A stretch of 64,000 bases of DNA, from contig JAKZAP010000008.1 of assembly GCA_023053575.1 (NCBI GenBank), forward strand, positions 769,001-833,000, in the 5' to 3' direction. A model generated the notes under the pieces. The model worked only from the letters and a program-made list of their open reading frames with translations, was not told the DNA's origin and made no database searches. Positions within the stretch are counted from its first letter, which is position 1, and each line of letters begins with the position of its first letter. This document shows positions 22,578 through 34,311 of this stretch, in pieces. A program made the position numbers and the translations under genes. This stretch comes from Branchinecta lynchi (taxonomy: Eukaryota > Arthropoda > Branchiopoda > Anostraca > Branchinectidae).

Positions 22578-22622
22578 ACAGCCTGACGAGGACCCTTGCC
22601 AAGAAAGGCGAAAATATCATGA
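22578..22622 (+). ncRNA. Hammerhead-ribozyme-like motif, slightly decayed
   Basis: GACAGC, then CTGACGA, GGACCCTTGCCAAGAAAGGC, GAAAATATCATG. The core CTGACGA is exact. Stem II has lost one pair and the GAAA box has an extra A, so it is probably inactive. Confidence 0.35.
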
Positions 22623-22718
22623 TGAAGAATCATAGCTCTCGTATCCGTTGTCTACATTATTTGAATATTTGAGTATTATCTGAATACAGTCAACTTGGGC
22701 TCAAGGAATATCTGTAAC

Positions 22719-22800
22719 CAGAGGCGTGACGTATGGGGGTGGGGGGACGTCCCCAACCAATGTTGTCGGGCAGTCGGTAAAAAATAGCCGAGTTGGCGCG
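22719..22800 (+). mobile_element. hAT-like element terminal fragment
   Basis: CAGAGGCGTGACGTATGGGG then GTGGGGGGACGTCCCC and AATGTTGTCGG matches one end of the element at 48532-48786. The other end is absent. Confidence 0.5.
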
Positions 22801-22837
22801 AAGCGCATCTGGTGATTTCTCGTAAAAACAGCCCATT

Positions 22838-23395
22838 TCGGGATCCCAAAACGTGAGCACGATACTCTCGACGGGGATTAAGATATTTAGATGAAACTTG
22901 GTGGGGGGATCCCTTAACAAGGGAAGGTCGAGTTCGTAGATGGCCTCTGTATCCCTACATTTGGGGGTGGTGGAAAGGGTTCAAATTAAGGGACAAACAA
23001 AATTTTCTCGCCGGACAAATAGTTCGCCCGGAATCCGGTCAAAACCAGAAAGTTTGTTAAAAGTAAAAGTTTTATTTGAAGTCCGATTTAGGGATAAGAA
23101 GAGATGCTGAATCCGTATATCACAATCATTTTTTTTTGCCGTATTTAGTTCGTCCAGAATCCGGCTAAAACCGGAAAATTGTTCCGGTGGTAAAAGTAAA
23201 AGTTTTATTTGAAGTTGATTAGATGTTGGATATAGAGGTAAAGAGATACGCTGAATTCGTTTTATAACTTTACTTTTTCTCCGAAGAAGTGTCCGTCTGT
23301 CTGTGAGCACGATAACTCGGGAAGGGAACGAGATTATCTGGATGAAACTTGGTGTGAGTATTCTTTGGGTCAAGGGATTGGTCGAATTCGTAGAC
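22838..23395 (+). mobile_element. GGATCCC-family repeat, partial and rearranged copy
   Basis: It starts TTTCGGGATCCCAAAACGTG; the usual GTCCGTCC run is deleted here, and a similar block reappears at 23290-23400 (GTCCGTCTGTCTGTGAGCAC). Two internal units lie at 23000-23260. Confidence 0.65.
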
Positions 23396-23424
23396 GGATT
23401 CTGTAGCTCCCGAACGGCCGATTT

Positions 23425-23642
23425 CCAAGCTAAATGTCAACTCCGTTTATTGGTGCACTTAACTGGCCTTACTGATTGTATCGGACGCACTGCCAGACTC
23501 CCATTTGGATTCCTGGTTAGCCCCTACCCCCCCCCCCCACACACACAAGCTGGATGTCAACTCAGTTTATTGGTGCCCTTAACTAGCCTCACTGATTTTA
23601 TCGGACGCAGTTTGGTTTCCTGGTTAGCCCCCCCCCCCTCCA
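23425..23642. repeat. Tandem duplication, about 115-bp units
   Basis: GCTAAATGTCAACTCCGTTT-ATTGGTGC and GCTGGATGTCAACTCAGTTT-ATTGGTGC start two units. Both continue with CTTACTGATT/CTCACTGATT, ATCGGACGCA, TTCCTGGTTAGCCCC and a C-rich run. No gene. Confidence 0.75.
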
Positions 23643-23847
23643 CACCCTTCCATAGCAACATCCCTGCTCCATTCACCCAAATCAGAAAGCCTCCAACCAC
23701 TATTAACAACAATCATGGGTATTTGCTACTAGTTCTATATAGTTTGAATGTTCCTCTACATACTTAAGTGATCAACGTGCCATCTCTTGCTAATTTAGTA
23801 GTGTCAAGACTAATCACTACGGATCGCTGCCATATGATATTTTGGGA

Positions 23848-23880
23848 TCCCAAAACGTAAGTGGAGGGATACCTATGACA
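23848..23880 (+). mobile_element. GGATCCC-family terminal fragment
   Basis: TTTTGGGATCCCAAAACGTA then AGTGGAGGGATACC is followed directly, after CTATGACA, by an unrelated LTR-like segment. The break falls within the conserved CCTATGACATCGC stretch of other copies, so the segment to the right was inserted or joined there. Confidence 0.7.
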
Positions 23881-24207
23881 CGTTCAAGTTAAAAGTTCTT
23901 TTATTGTTTGAATATACATATTTAACACTACTTACATAACGACCCCAGCAGGGAGACTGGCTAGAAAGCCGGGCGACAAACGGCATAAACAAACAAACCC
24001 AGAAGAAACGGATGCCATCATGCACACTTCTCACTCTATCTCACACCAAAAATATATACCAAAAGCTTCTATTTTTATATTTAATATAATTACTCATCTG
24101 ATAGCTAAACGGCCGGGATCTACTCACAATCGACCCTATCGCCGTCATTTGCCCATCCACTCTTTTTCCATTTATTGAGCTGCCATCGGGCGTTGAAATC
24201 ACCACAT
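23875..24207 (-). mobile_element. LTR-like segment (candidate solo or partial LTR)
   Basis: On the minus strand it could begin TGTGGTGATTTC and end ACTTGAACGTGTCA (TG...CA). It contains GGTATATATTTTTGG (TATA-box-like), then about 150 bp further CAAACAATAAAAGAAC (a polyadenylation signal). That promoter-to-polyA layout is typical of LTRs. No primer-binding site, polypurine tract, gag or pol was found, and the right flank does not restore the interrupted repeat, so the call is tentative. Confidence 0.35.
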
Positions 24208-25640
24208 GTGAGACCTGATTTGAAAACTAGAGGTCCTTACCGTTCGATCGAGGTATCATTCATTCATTTAGGATAGCAACTTCAAGGGTAGGCAGAGCTT
24301 GAAAGAAACGGGCCTCGTAGGGGCAAAAAGGGAAGTAATTTCTAATTAGAAATGCAGGAAGAGTACAGAGGTTTAGTTTTCTGTTTTTGCTTGTTCCTCA
24401 TAACAGATTTTACGAATTCCCATCAAGACTATAACTGGACCGTAATCTGCAATGGGTTTGCCGTGAGAATTTTTGAAACATCTACCATGGCAACTGACAG
24501 ACCCAGGACAGACAGGTTAAACTGAGGTTGTCGTCAAATGACAGAATGCAGCTTCTATGAAGACTACTGACATAGGTCTTATAGATTGTGATTGCACTTT
24601 TGAGACACTGATGGGTGGGCTTATATTATAATCTACGATACCTTCCAACTCAAGTTTATGTTCACATTTATGGAAAAGCCAGCTTCTTTCTGATGTTTAT
24701 AGATGAACAAGAAGTGGGGTCCTCGAATCCGAGAAGGCTTCAACGTGGAATATTTCTTGTTGCAAGAAGCTTAGAATCTTGGCTGACGTTTTTCTCAGTT
24801 TGGGTAACGACTCGAACCTTTCTGACTTGTCGTATAGCGGCCAAAACGATGCTGGCTTCCAGAAGAAGGCTGCGAAGCGGATTACGAAAGTAGTTTTCCG
24901 GTTGGGTGGCAACTTCTTGGAGGAAGTAGAACAAGAGTTGCAGCAGGAGCAGAACTGCGAAACTAATTCCGAACGGTCCAAATTCGTAAAAACGCCTAGA
25001 GCTGGAGAAAGAACTGAGTATCAGCGTTGACGAGCAGATCATTTTCTTCAAAAGGAAGACGAACATAAAAGAATATATTCGATGAAACACTCGCCATTGT
25101 GGCCTGTAGAACCCTGTCCACTGTGAGGCCGCTAGATCATGCATGGCTTTTGAGGTTTACCAGGGAAAAACAACCCGCATTGGTGAAGCTCGCAAAGAAG
25201 CTGGAGTAGGAGAGGAACTGAAGATGCTCTAGTCCCCAGGCTTGTCGAATAAATAGAGAAGCATGTTTACTTCTATATTTTTTTCCCCACCGAAGCTGTG
25301 GTGAGTGAGCAAAACTTCGGTGAGTTCACTCACAGAAGGTCTTCTTGCAGCTGGTATAATACGAAAAGACAGACTTGGTAAAGCAAAGCTGAAAAGGAGC
25401 TGAAGAAGAAATGGAGGCATGGGACGAGACGTGCGACTCGGACAAGGGAATTGCCTTAGTTCACTGGTACGAGAATAGCATATTCACTCTATCTTCAAAC
25501 AATGGTGAGTTCACTCAGGGGATTAGCTGAGTTCGCTGGTACTACAATAGCATATTCACTCTGGCTTCGAACAATGGTGGAGCTATCCAAGGAAGTTGTA
25601 AAACACTGGAGCAGTGAGAAAAAAAGTACATGGTAGATCA
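24208..25640. other. Unassigned; overlapping open frames of unknown status at 24615-25144
   Basis: On the minus strand 25144-24740 is open for 134 codons, with a hydrophobic run (FAVLLLLQLLFYFLQEVA). On the plus strand 24779-25030 is open for 83 codons and Glu/Gln-rich (FLEEVEQELQQEQ). I recognise neither, and neither has convincing splice sites. A repeated TGAGTTCACTC / GAATAGCATATTCACTC pair lies at 25320-25565. Confidence 0.4.
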
Positions 25641-26392
25641 ACGGGTCTTCAATCCGTACCGCCTATGGGCGCATCGTCCCCAACCGGGGGCGCTATAATC
25701 GTAAAGCTTTGGGAAAATTGTACAGCACCTTCTGCGCTCCTTCTATACTATTTCATTCTGGTGTCAGTCATGTTCTGCGAAAGAAGGAGATAAAAAGATG
25801 AGATCATGTTATTTTAAATATACAAAACACCTGCTCCACTTCATGTTATTTTAGAGATTATTATTAGAGATCATGTTATTTTAAATATACGAAGCACCTG
25901 CTCCACTGCATTCTGATTTCCGTCAGAAGTCTTGTCTACGTCTGTTGCCGCATCACCGACTGATTAGACTTTTTGGCTGATAGTTGATGCGTATTGTCTG
26001 TTTTGTTATTTTCTTGTTGTCTCTTGTTCTTTTCTTTTTATTTCAATTTATCTCTTCTACTCCACACTCTTTTGTTGTAAAACATTTTGTGGGTTATAAA
26101 TACACTTACTTACTTACATACTTACTTGTCGAAATTATGCCATAACCATACTTTGACGGAGAAGTTCAAAATTCAAGATGCAAGTGTTACCCTTTTGGAT
26201 GTTTCTTCGTCGCTATCAAAAATCATTGACAACAGAACCCAAACAGCGCACGACCTTCTACACTGCTTCCTGGCCGACGATTGAAATTAAGTGTCTTTTT
26301 GTGTATGTTTATGTGTTTTATTTACTTTCTTCATTTACTCCGCTTTCTCAAAACGGCGGGTTATAAATAAATTAAATACTTACTTACTTACT
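25640..26392 (+). pseudogene. LINE 3' end interrupted by another LINE 3' end
   Basis: The outer copy reads CCGTACCGCCTATGGGCGCA through CACCTGCTCCACT (25907), then resumes TGTCGAAATTATGCCATAAC (about 26127) to the (TTAC)n tail at about 26370-26392; the uninterrupted order is seen at 10602-10635. The 220-bp insert (about 25908-26126) is the 3' end of a related LINE, ending GTGGGTTATAAATACACTTA and (CTTA)n. A local duplication (ATCATGTTATTTTAAATATAC at 25803 and 25878) also scrambles the frame. Confidence 0.8.
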
Positions 26393-27454
26393 TAATGTCT
26401 TGATGAGACTGAAGACTACAAGCGTAACACGGGGGGTGTCAACAATACGATTACCTGATCGCTCCGTGCAGTGTCGAAACGAAAACCAGGAAATCGACAT
26501 TGACGACCCTCTTTCACTTCATTGACGTTGACTGTAATCCATACTGGTAATTCGTGGCATGAGCACTGATATTTCGAGCATCGCCATCATTCCTACAAAC
26601 CTGTCTCTCTTTTCAAGTTCCGAAATGACATAGCTGAAGTCTTGCTCCGCTGTGAATATGAAGGTAGTCCGTTAAGACGGCGTGGTCGACCATGTAGAAA
26701 TGACCTCAATAGCCACGACAGAACGGGGTCTAGTTACCTATTACGTCAGCGGTAACATCAACACCAACTTAGAGAAATGAAAACATAAGATATGATGCGT
26801 TGAATCGCTTCCAGACCCACACTAACTCCCTGGAAAGCACTCTTCAGTTACGAGAAAGGTTCAAAAGGGACCAAAATAGGGATCAATTATCAAGTGCTCA
26901 AAGTGGGATGATGTCCTTTGCCTCAATAAAAGTAGCACTGTCACTACTGTCAGTAAACTTCCATTTTGTGTAAATTTCCTTTGTTTTGTACCATGACACA
27001 ATTATTAAAGCTGTGACCTCGAAACCTCAGAACGTCATCTGACAGAGCCCTGTTTTTTAACTCTTCATGCCCGGCCACGTCAATTGACGGACCCCTAGAT
27101 TTCTAAGAATCCATTGACGTAAATGAATGAAACTTTCTTAGTGAACCCCTTAATACTCAAAATCCGTTGGAAAATAATTTTTAGCTCGGAGGAAAACAAT
27201 TCGGGTTCGAAAAGGTTAATAAGTACAGCTTTAATTTTAGTTATGAGCGACAGACTCTGTGTAAAACAATATTCATATTTGTTCCAGTATTTAGTAATAA
27301 AATACTGGAGAAAATCTTGATCGCTCAGACATATCTGAAGGCAGAGGAAGCTTATTCGAAGGACAATGAGTATTGTACGGTCGGACTGAAGGAAGGCCCG
27401 GAAAAAAAAATGAAAAAAAAAAGCAAACGTGGCTTTATCAAAATTATCGTCGCA
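26393..27454. other. No gene recognised
   Basis: Sequence of ordinary composition with short open frames only. The segment 26560-26760 has stop-free stretches but no recognised domain. Confidence 0.45.
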
Positions 27455-28165
27455 AAAGTTGTCCGTCTGTCTGTCTGTCCGTGTGTCCGTCAGTTAGCAA
27501 GATAACTCTCGAAGAGAATGAGATATTTTTGATGAAACTTGGTGAGGATTCTTTTCGTCACGGGTACGATCAAGTCCATAGATGGGCTCTGTAGCCATAG
27601 ATTTAGGGGAGGGTGATAAAATTAAGGGGCAAATAAAATATTTTTAAATAGCTAAGTGTGATGGTCGGTTATGGGGTAAGAAGAAATGCTGAGCACGATG
27701 GTGAAAATCAATTTCTCACCGGATAAGTAGTTCCTCGGGAATCCGGATAAAAACGGAAAGTTGGCTAAAAGTAAAAATTTCTTTTGAAGTTGATTAAATG
27801 TTCGATTTAGGGGTAGGAAGACATGCTGAACAGTTACGTGAAACGCATTTTCTACCCGGACAACTAGTTCGCCCGGAATCCGGCCAAAACCGAAATTTTT
27901 TTTAAAGTAAAAGTTGTATTTGTCGTTGATAAGATGACAAATTTAAGGGTAAGAAGAGACGCTGAGTCTGTCTATGACACTTATTTTTTACCCGGACATA
28001 CAATTCGTCCGGAATCCGGTTGTAACTGGAATTTTTTTTTTATAAGTTAAAGTTTTATTTGAAGATGATTAGTTTATAAGTAGATATGCTGAATTCGTTT
28101 CTGAATTCTTTTATTTGCTGACAAGTAGTTCGCTCGGAATTCGGCCGAAACCGGAAATTTTGCAG
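27455..28165 (+). mobile_element. GGATCCC-family repeat, partial copy
   Basis: It starts in the GTCCGTCTGTCTGTCTGTCC run and GATAACTCTCGAAGAGAATG block, then about four internal units (CGGAATCCGG, AAGAAGACATGCTGAAC). The palindromic start is missing, and the far end stops at about 28165. Confidence 0.75.
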
Positions 28166-28223
28166 AAGCAAAGCAGAACCTGTAGACCAGTCTCTGGATG
28201 TCGAGCGATTACCATTCTCCCCT

Positions 28224-28489
28224 GAGCCTCGTTTTTATTGCAATAGCGCTGCCGCATCGTAGCTGCAGCACTTCTTTGCTTTTGCCCAATATGCGTTTTT
28301 GGATTCACTTCCTTCTTGGTTGAAGCGGCAGCGCTGCAGCATCTTGCAGGGAAGCACGGACTTGGTCGGTGAGCAAGTCCGTGATTCTCAAGAAGCGCTG
28401 CCGTCTTCCTCGGAAGCGCTGCAGTGCAAAAACGGATGTAGAAAGAAGGCCGAGAAGTGGACCTGCAGCATGCAACAAAAATGAGGCTC
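28224..28489. mobile_element. MITE with GAGCCTCGTTTTT termini, copy 1
   Basis: GAGCCTCGTTTTTATTGCAA at the left and TGCAACAAAAATGAGGCTC at the right form an imperfect 19-bp terminal inverted repeat. The interior has AGCGCTGCCGC and GCGGCAGCGCTGCAG, themselves inverted, so the element can fold back. The second copy is at 54067-54344. No target duplication was identified. Confidence 0.8.
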
Positions 28490-28898
28490 TGGTCAAAAGC
28501 CCAGTAAGTTTTACTCCTTTTTCCTTGTGCTAATGACAGGGTTGATACGATCTCGACGTTTATTAGAAATATAACAACTTAGAAAAATACTGATCAATTA
28601 TTTCGACCGTTTTGAAGGAGCCTCAAGAAGGGGTTTAAAAAGACGGTGATGTCTTTGGTGAATCGCTCAAAGGCTGGATCCGCCTTTTCATCGGCATTGT
28701 TGTTATTGGAGGAGCTGGACGACCCTTTGTTGTTGAAAGAACTGCCTACCATGGTCCTAGAAAAAAAGACGCTCTTTAATAATGAATAATTTCCTTCAGC
28801 GGAGGATGAATGCAATCTTGTTTGGTGATGCTAAAGGGATTCGTCATCTGAGGTTTTTCTTTGGTGATGTTTCAGCCCCTCTTGGAAATGAAGTCATT
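28490..28898. other. No gene recognised
   Basis: Minus strand 28815-28594 is open (73 codons) with a Ser/Asn run (NNKGSSSSSNNNNADEKADP), a low-complexity frame I do not recognise. Nothing else is seen. Confidence 0.4.
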
Positions 28899-29201
28899 CC
28901 CGTTGAAAAATTTATCTCAAAATAGTATTATGAAATAGTACGAAAAAGTAGCATGCAGTACTAACGATGCTACTACATGCTTTTACTTGAAGTCTGCCGT
29001 GTTACTGCATACTACTATATGCTACTATTAGCAAGACTGGATGCTACTATGGCAAGACAGGATGCTACTGAATCCTACTACATAAGATTGGACCAGTCTG
29101 AGGCACATTAAATGATAGTATTCTTTGCTATTACATAGTAATACATGCAACGTTTTCGTACTACTACCATACTACTACGCAGGCTACAAATTTTCATCGG
29201 G
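28899..29201. mobile_element. MITE with CCCGATGAAAA termini, copy 1
   Basis: CCCGTTGAAAAATTTATCTC at the left and the complement of CAAATTTTCATCGGG at the right begin an imperfect inverted repeat of about 50 bp that reaches AGTACGAAAAA on both sides. The middle is rich in GCTACTA/TAGTAGC steps (ATGCTACTATTAGCAAGACT, GATGCTACTATGGCAAGACA). A second full copy is at 57021-57302, and a single end at 60748-60803 next to the transportin exon. Confidence 0.85.
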
Positions 29202-29365
29202 TTGCAATCATTTGCCATAGCACATGATTGAGAGAATATGCGATTGTACTATGTGTTAACAGACGTTCGTTTCTAACGCAAAATGATTTCAAAGCTGTTA
29301 CTCTACTTCCAAAGAGCAATCTAGTAGACAAGTCAAGACCGCAAGTTCTAGAGTTTTGGCAGGTA

Positions 29366-29400
29366 CTGAAGAGGACCCTTGCGAAGAAGGGACAGGATCA
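29366..29400 (+). ncRNA. Hammerhead-like motif relic
   Basis: CTGAAGAGGACCCTTGCGAA GAAGGGACAGGATCACC keeps the CTGAAGA core and the CCCTT/AAGGG stem, but the GAAA box is lost (ACAGG). It marks an old copy of the same dispersed repeat. Confidence 0.3.
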
Positions 29401-29821
29401 CCGAATAAATATTTTGTAATTATGGAAAAAGTGAGACCACCAGACATTGTAAGCAACGAATCAGCATATTGAACCATCAAACACGCCGCACCGCACCATC
29501 AGATGGTGAAACTATGCGAACTAATATGTAACGATGTTGAAGAAAGCTTAAAGGACCCCCAATGTGGAAAAACTGTTGCTCGATTCCTCAAAGATCTAAT
29601 ACGCGAGTCAATTCCGTCACAAGGATAGGGTGGTATACCCACATTCAAAATTCAAATTCATTATATTCTCCAAATATTCTTTTACAACGAATAGCATAAG
29701 ACGTCAATGAAGATAATAACCTATTTTGATTTAATAACAGCTGAAACCGATGGGAATATTCCAATCCTACGAATCGTCGTAACACATTGCGTTTTCTCTT
29801 TCTAGATGGCAGGTGTATATT

Positions 29822-30058
29822 TTTTTTTTTTTTTTTTTTCAATCAATCAAGTTTAATCCGAATAGCTAAAAGCTAGAAAAAGAATACAAATTTATAAAAT
29901 ACACAGACACAAGAAACAAATTAACTAATACACTTACAAGAAATTACCAGAAATAAATGATGGGATGAAACTACGTAAAAATTCGGTAGAAGAATCAGCG
30001 GGATATGGGGAAACCTGATTGCCAGTATTCCTCTCGGACTGACGCACGGAAGACGGAT
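29822..30058 (-). mobile_element. LINE 3' end, strongly 5'-truncated
   Basis: The T-run then CAATCAATCAAGTTTAATCC and the following roughly 200 bp closely match 6290-6530. It breaks off at ACTGACGCACGGAAGACGG. Only the 3' UTR and the last few codons are included. Confidence 0.85.
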
Positions 30059-30486
30059 ATTAGCATGCAATACCTTGGTATTGGTTGTCATCCATGACAA
30101 GTGATAGAACTTTGTCTATACCAAATCGACATGTCTCTAGCGGCTACATTTACACTGACAGGGCCATGATTATGGTTTGTCAAAAACCCCATAGAAACGG
30201 ACTAGCCAGGGTAGGGCTAGTCCGTCCTTAAGTAGGATAGTTATTTTCGTCCGCGGCATCTGATCCATTTTTGTCAGATGGAATTCGAAATGTATTCACG
30301 GAATGTTTTTTGTTTGAAGAAGATGAACCCAGTAGTAACTTTGTCCTAAGCGGCACTCAAATTTACGGTCGATGAATGAGGCCCAAGCCTTGGGTATGTC
30401 CAGGCCCGGGTCTATAGAAATCAGGACCCTTAGGCAGTTAACAGAGTTTGGTAATTTCTCGGGTAATTTAGCAAAAACAAACTTTG

Positions 30487-30726
30487 TATTTATTTATTAA
30501 AAGGACCTTGACTTGAGAAATAGACAAACAGACTTCGCACACCCCTCTTGTCACCTTCTCCGGATTTCTCCAGGCACCCATTGAAGCTGGGTGGACTTTG
30601 GCTTGTCTTACAGGGTTTCGCCACAAATCCCCACCCCAAATCAAACGGTAGGCACCACCGAGACTCGAACCAGCGACCGTTCGCTTCCGAGTTTGGCGGG
30701 CTAACCATTCGGACAGGACGGAACCT
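30487..30726 (-). mobile_element. tRNA-derived SINE
   Basis: Minus strand from about 30724: CCGAATGGTTAGCCCGCC (A-box region), then TCGCTGGTTCGAGTCTCGG with a perfect B box GGTTCGAGTC at 30671-30662. A non-tRNA body follows (GTTTGATTTGGGGTGGGGAT, CAATGGGTGCCTGGAGAAAT) and an AATAAATAAATA-type tail at 30486-30500. The tRNA-like head lacks a complete cloverleaf. Its 5' end coincides with the start of the 207-bp direct repeat at 30727. Confidence 0.75.
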
Positions 30727-30933
30727 AATGATATTGATAAGTACCGACCAACTATACACATAATAATTACCAAATCTGCCCCTGGTCCGCGGTCCCGTAG
30801 AGCACACTAGGCAGCTGTAGAAGTTCGTCACTGGGCATTTGCCCTCAGTCTGGAATAGACTATTGCATCACTCAAGTTACTGAAATGCTGGACCCCAACC
30901 CAGTAAAAATGAATATTTTTTATTTATTTAATT
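30727..30933 (+). repeat. 207-bp direct repeat, left copy
   Basis: The segment from AATGATATTGATAAGTACCG to TTTTTATTTATTTAATT recurs at 34312-34518 with a single visible difference (CTATACAC against CTAAACAC). It brackets the 3.4-kb repeat at 30934-34311. It contains no gene that I can recognise. Confidence 0.9.
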
Positions 30934-33900
30934 GTGTTGCGAGAGCAACACTTTGGTTTTGTCCTCGTTTTTTTTTTATTTTTTATTTTTTTTCCTATGA
31001 CTCCGATTTCATTTTATTCCTGGTAACTGAGAAGGGTCTAACCTGTGCGGTTTTTACGGAAAGTGTGGACCTTAGGCCGGATTGATGAATATGACATTAC
31101 ATTTTGGAAAGCTCCGTAGAACTCTTGCCTGGGGCCAATAAGGATGGTTTTTGCTTGTCATCGAGCCAGAGCCTACGGTTTGCGAAGTGAAGTGGAGTTG
31201 TATAGCCTATGTCAGAGAGGACTATCTGAAGTTGTGTAGCGAACCTTTCGTTTCATCAACAGATGTTTCTGCTTTCGAGTGGAAAGCTCCGTTCTAGCAC
31301 GCAAGCAGGCAGGCACCAGTTTCAAATTGAAGATGGACTAAAATCTATAAGTGTTAAATATAAGCGGCAGTTACCCGGCCCCACAGCCAACATATCTTCT
31401 TTGAGTGATAAATAGAAAAATCTACAGAGACAAAAAAGTGGCTTTTTCCCAGGGGTCCGAAAGTGCTGCCATCTATTGTTTCTGTCCATGTCTGCGACGA
31501 TTTCAGCTGAGTTTATAATTTTTTTTTTTTGCACTTTGGTTTGTGGTAGAGTAACGGTATCAGATGTGCCTCTTAAACTTTAAAAGTTCTCTCATTGCTA
31601 AAGAAACTAGAGCTTATCCTTTGCTCCTTTCTAAGTCGTGACGTTAGAAAGTTGGCCTAAGGCAAAAAAGTCAACTTTTGAACTAAGACAGGTAGAATTT
31701 TTTTTTCGACGGCAATCGATAGCCACTGATGAGCTGATCAAAGTATATGTCATCCATTTTTTGGTACAAAAATTCCTTCATGAGATACACCAGTTTGAAA
31801 ATTTCAAAGGGGTTGACAACTTCATAGTAAGGTACATTAAAACCAAAAATAGGCGATACCAGTTATGATACATATAGGGGACTTTTAAGCAACAGTCGAC
31901 TGTTAGCCCATAATCATCTTCGGTAATGAGGGGTTTGCAGCTTTTGCTAGTTGGTATACCTGTTATTTGTTTCCGGTGTATTCGATGGTAAGAACAATTT
32001 GGTTCCCAATGGTAAGATATGCAAGGGACTTGTAAGTAATAATCGGCTGATATGCTATTATGCCGGTTAAACGGGAGAGGAACTTGTAAGTAGGAATCGG
32101 TTCACGAGGGGCTGGGAATTTTTGCAAATGGGTGCACATTGTATTCGATTTCTATAAATCTGACGGTAAGAAAGTTTGTGTCGATGGTCTATCAATGTAA
32201 CCGAGGATTAACTGTTTACACAATGGATACAAACGAAAATGTAAAGCAATGAGGTAGTTTCATAATAATTAATAGTGTCATCTATGGTATTTTAATCCTG
32301 AAAAGTTACGGATAGCTTTCTATTACCAACTAGATTATATAAGATATTGTTCCAAGTTTTCATCCGTCACGATGTCTACGATTGAAAAGGATAAAGTACA
32401 AATGACTGCAAAGTTAATTTAGTCCCTTCTTCCTATATTATTTTGTTGTTGTTTTTACAACGCTGAAGAATACCTTTTTTCATATGATTAATTTTTTTAG
32501 AACATCCCGTTTAAAAAGCTTATGCTATAATCATGTTCAGCGATGAGGGGCTTGCAACTCTTGATAGCTGGTATATCCATTATTTGTTTCCGCTGAATTT
32601 GATGTCAATCACGGGAGTGGGACTTGTAAGTAAGAATCGGTTAACGAGGGGCTAGAAATTTTTAAAAATTGGTGCACATTGTATTCGATTTCTGTAAATA
32701 TGACAGTAAGAAAGTTTGTATCGATGGTCTGTCGCTATAACCTAGGATTAACTGTTTACGCAACGGGTACAAACGATACGGTAATGTAAAACAATAAGGT
32801 AATTTTGTAATAATTAATAGTGTCATCTATGGTATTTTAATCCTGAAAAGTTACGGATAGCTTTATAATATCAACTAGATTATATAAGATATTGTTCCAA
32901 GTTTTCATCCGTCACGATATCTACGATTGAAAAGGATAAAGTTCAACTTCGACGGCAATCGATAGCCGCTGATGAGCTGATCAAAGTATATGACATCCAT
33001 TTTTTGGTAAAAAACACACTGAAACCAAAAATAGGCGATACCAGTTGTGAGACAATTAGGGGACTTGTACGCGACAGGCGACTGTTAGCTCATAATCATC
33101 TTCGGCAATGAGGGGTTTGCAGCTCTCGCTAGTTGGCGTACCTGTCATTTGATGAACAATTTGGTTCCCAAATGTAAAACATGCAAGGGACTTGTAAGTA
33201 ATAATCGGCTGTTATGCTACACAAATCTTCAGTGATGAGGGGTTTGCAACTTTTGCTAGTCGGTGTACCCATTATTTTTATCCGGTGAACTTGATGTCTA
33301 TCACGGGAAAGGGACTTGTCAGTAGAATCGGTGCACGAGGGGCTGGAAATTTGTGCAAATTGTTGCACGTTGTATTCGATTTATATAAATCTGACGGTAA
33401 GAAAGTTTGTATCGTTGGTCTATCGTTGTAACCTAGGATTTACTGTTAACGCAACGGGTACAAACGATACTGTAATGTAAAACAAGGTAGTTTCGTAATA
33501 ATTAATAGTGTCATCTATTGTATTTTAATCCTAAAAAGTTACGGATAGCTTTATAATACCAACTAGATTATATAGGATATTATTCCAAGTTTTCATCCGT
33601 CACGATGTCTACGATTGAAAAGGATAAAGTTCAACTGACTGCAAAGTCAATTTAGTCCCTTTTTCCGATATGCTTTTGTTGTGGTCAGGGCAATCGATAG
33701 CCCTTGAAGAGCTGATCAAAATATATGCAATCCATTTTTTGAACAAAAATCCTTCATGAGATAAACCAGTTTGAAGGGGTTGACAACTTCAGGAGTAAGG
33801 TACACACTGAAACCAAAAATAGGCGATACCAGTTGTGAGACATGTAAGGGACTTGTAAGCAACAGTCGACTGTAAGCAACAGTCAACTGTTAGCTCATAA

Positions 33901-34311
33901 TCATCTTCGGCAACGAGGAGTTTGCAGCTTTTGCTAGTTGGTATACCTGTTATTTGTCTCAGGTGTATTCGATGGTAAGAACAATTTTGTTCCCAATTGT
34001 AAGACATGCATGGGACTTGTAAGTAATAATCGGCTTTTATGCTATAATCATCTTCAGCGATGAGGGGTTTGCAACTTTTGATAGCTGGTGTATCCATTAT
34101 TTGTTTCCGGTGAATTTGATGTCAATCACGGGAGACGGACTTGTAAGTAAGATCGGTTCACGAGGGGCTAGAAATTTTTGAAAATTGGTACACATTGTAT
34201 TCGATTTCTGTAAATATGACAGTAAGAAAGTTTGGATCGATGGTCTATCGCTATAACCTAGAATTAACTGTTTACGCAACGGGTACAAACGATACGGTAA
34301 TGTAAAACAAT
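30934..34311. mobile_element. Large hairpin-ended repeat, copy B, with internal tandem segments
   Basis: It starts GTGTTGCGAGAGCAACACTT then TGGTTTTGTCC, a perfect 7-bp hairpin with a GAGA loop, as in copy A at 15310. Internally, GATTGAAAAGGATAAAGT recurs at about 32380, 32928 and 33612, GGCAATCGATAGCC at 31710, 32950 and 33690, and TAATCATCTTC-G--A-GAG at 31911, 33092, 33895 and 34047, giving irregular tandem units of about 550-740 bp. The inverted right end seen in copy A is missing. Short frames (31638-31868 and similar) belong to the repeat and look non-coding. Confidence 0.75.

Noticed and set aside
24740..25144. 134-codon hydrophobic minus-strand frame as a membrane protein
   Set aside because: Another frame is open on the opposite strand, the composition could be chance, and no splice sites or homology were recognised; kept only as unassigned.
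30653..30724. Possible functional tRNA gene (perfect B box)
   Set aside because: The acceptor stem and full cloverleaf cannot be formed, and a long non-tRNA body with an A-rich tail follows; it fits a SINE better.
31638..31868. 76-codon frame (also seen at 15956-16177) as a conserved gene
   Set aside because: Both lie at matching positions of the large hairpin-ended repeat and the frame is lost in other internal copies (near 32950 and 33690). It may be a relic of an element protein but is not supported as a gene.
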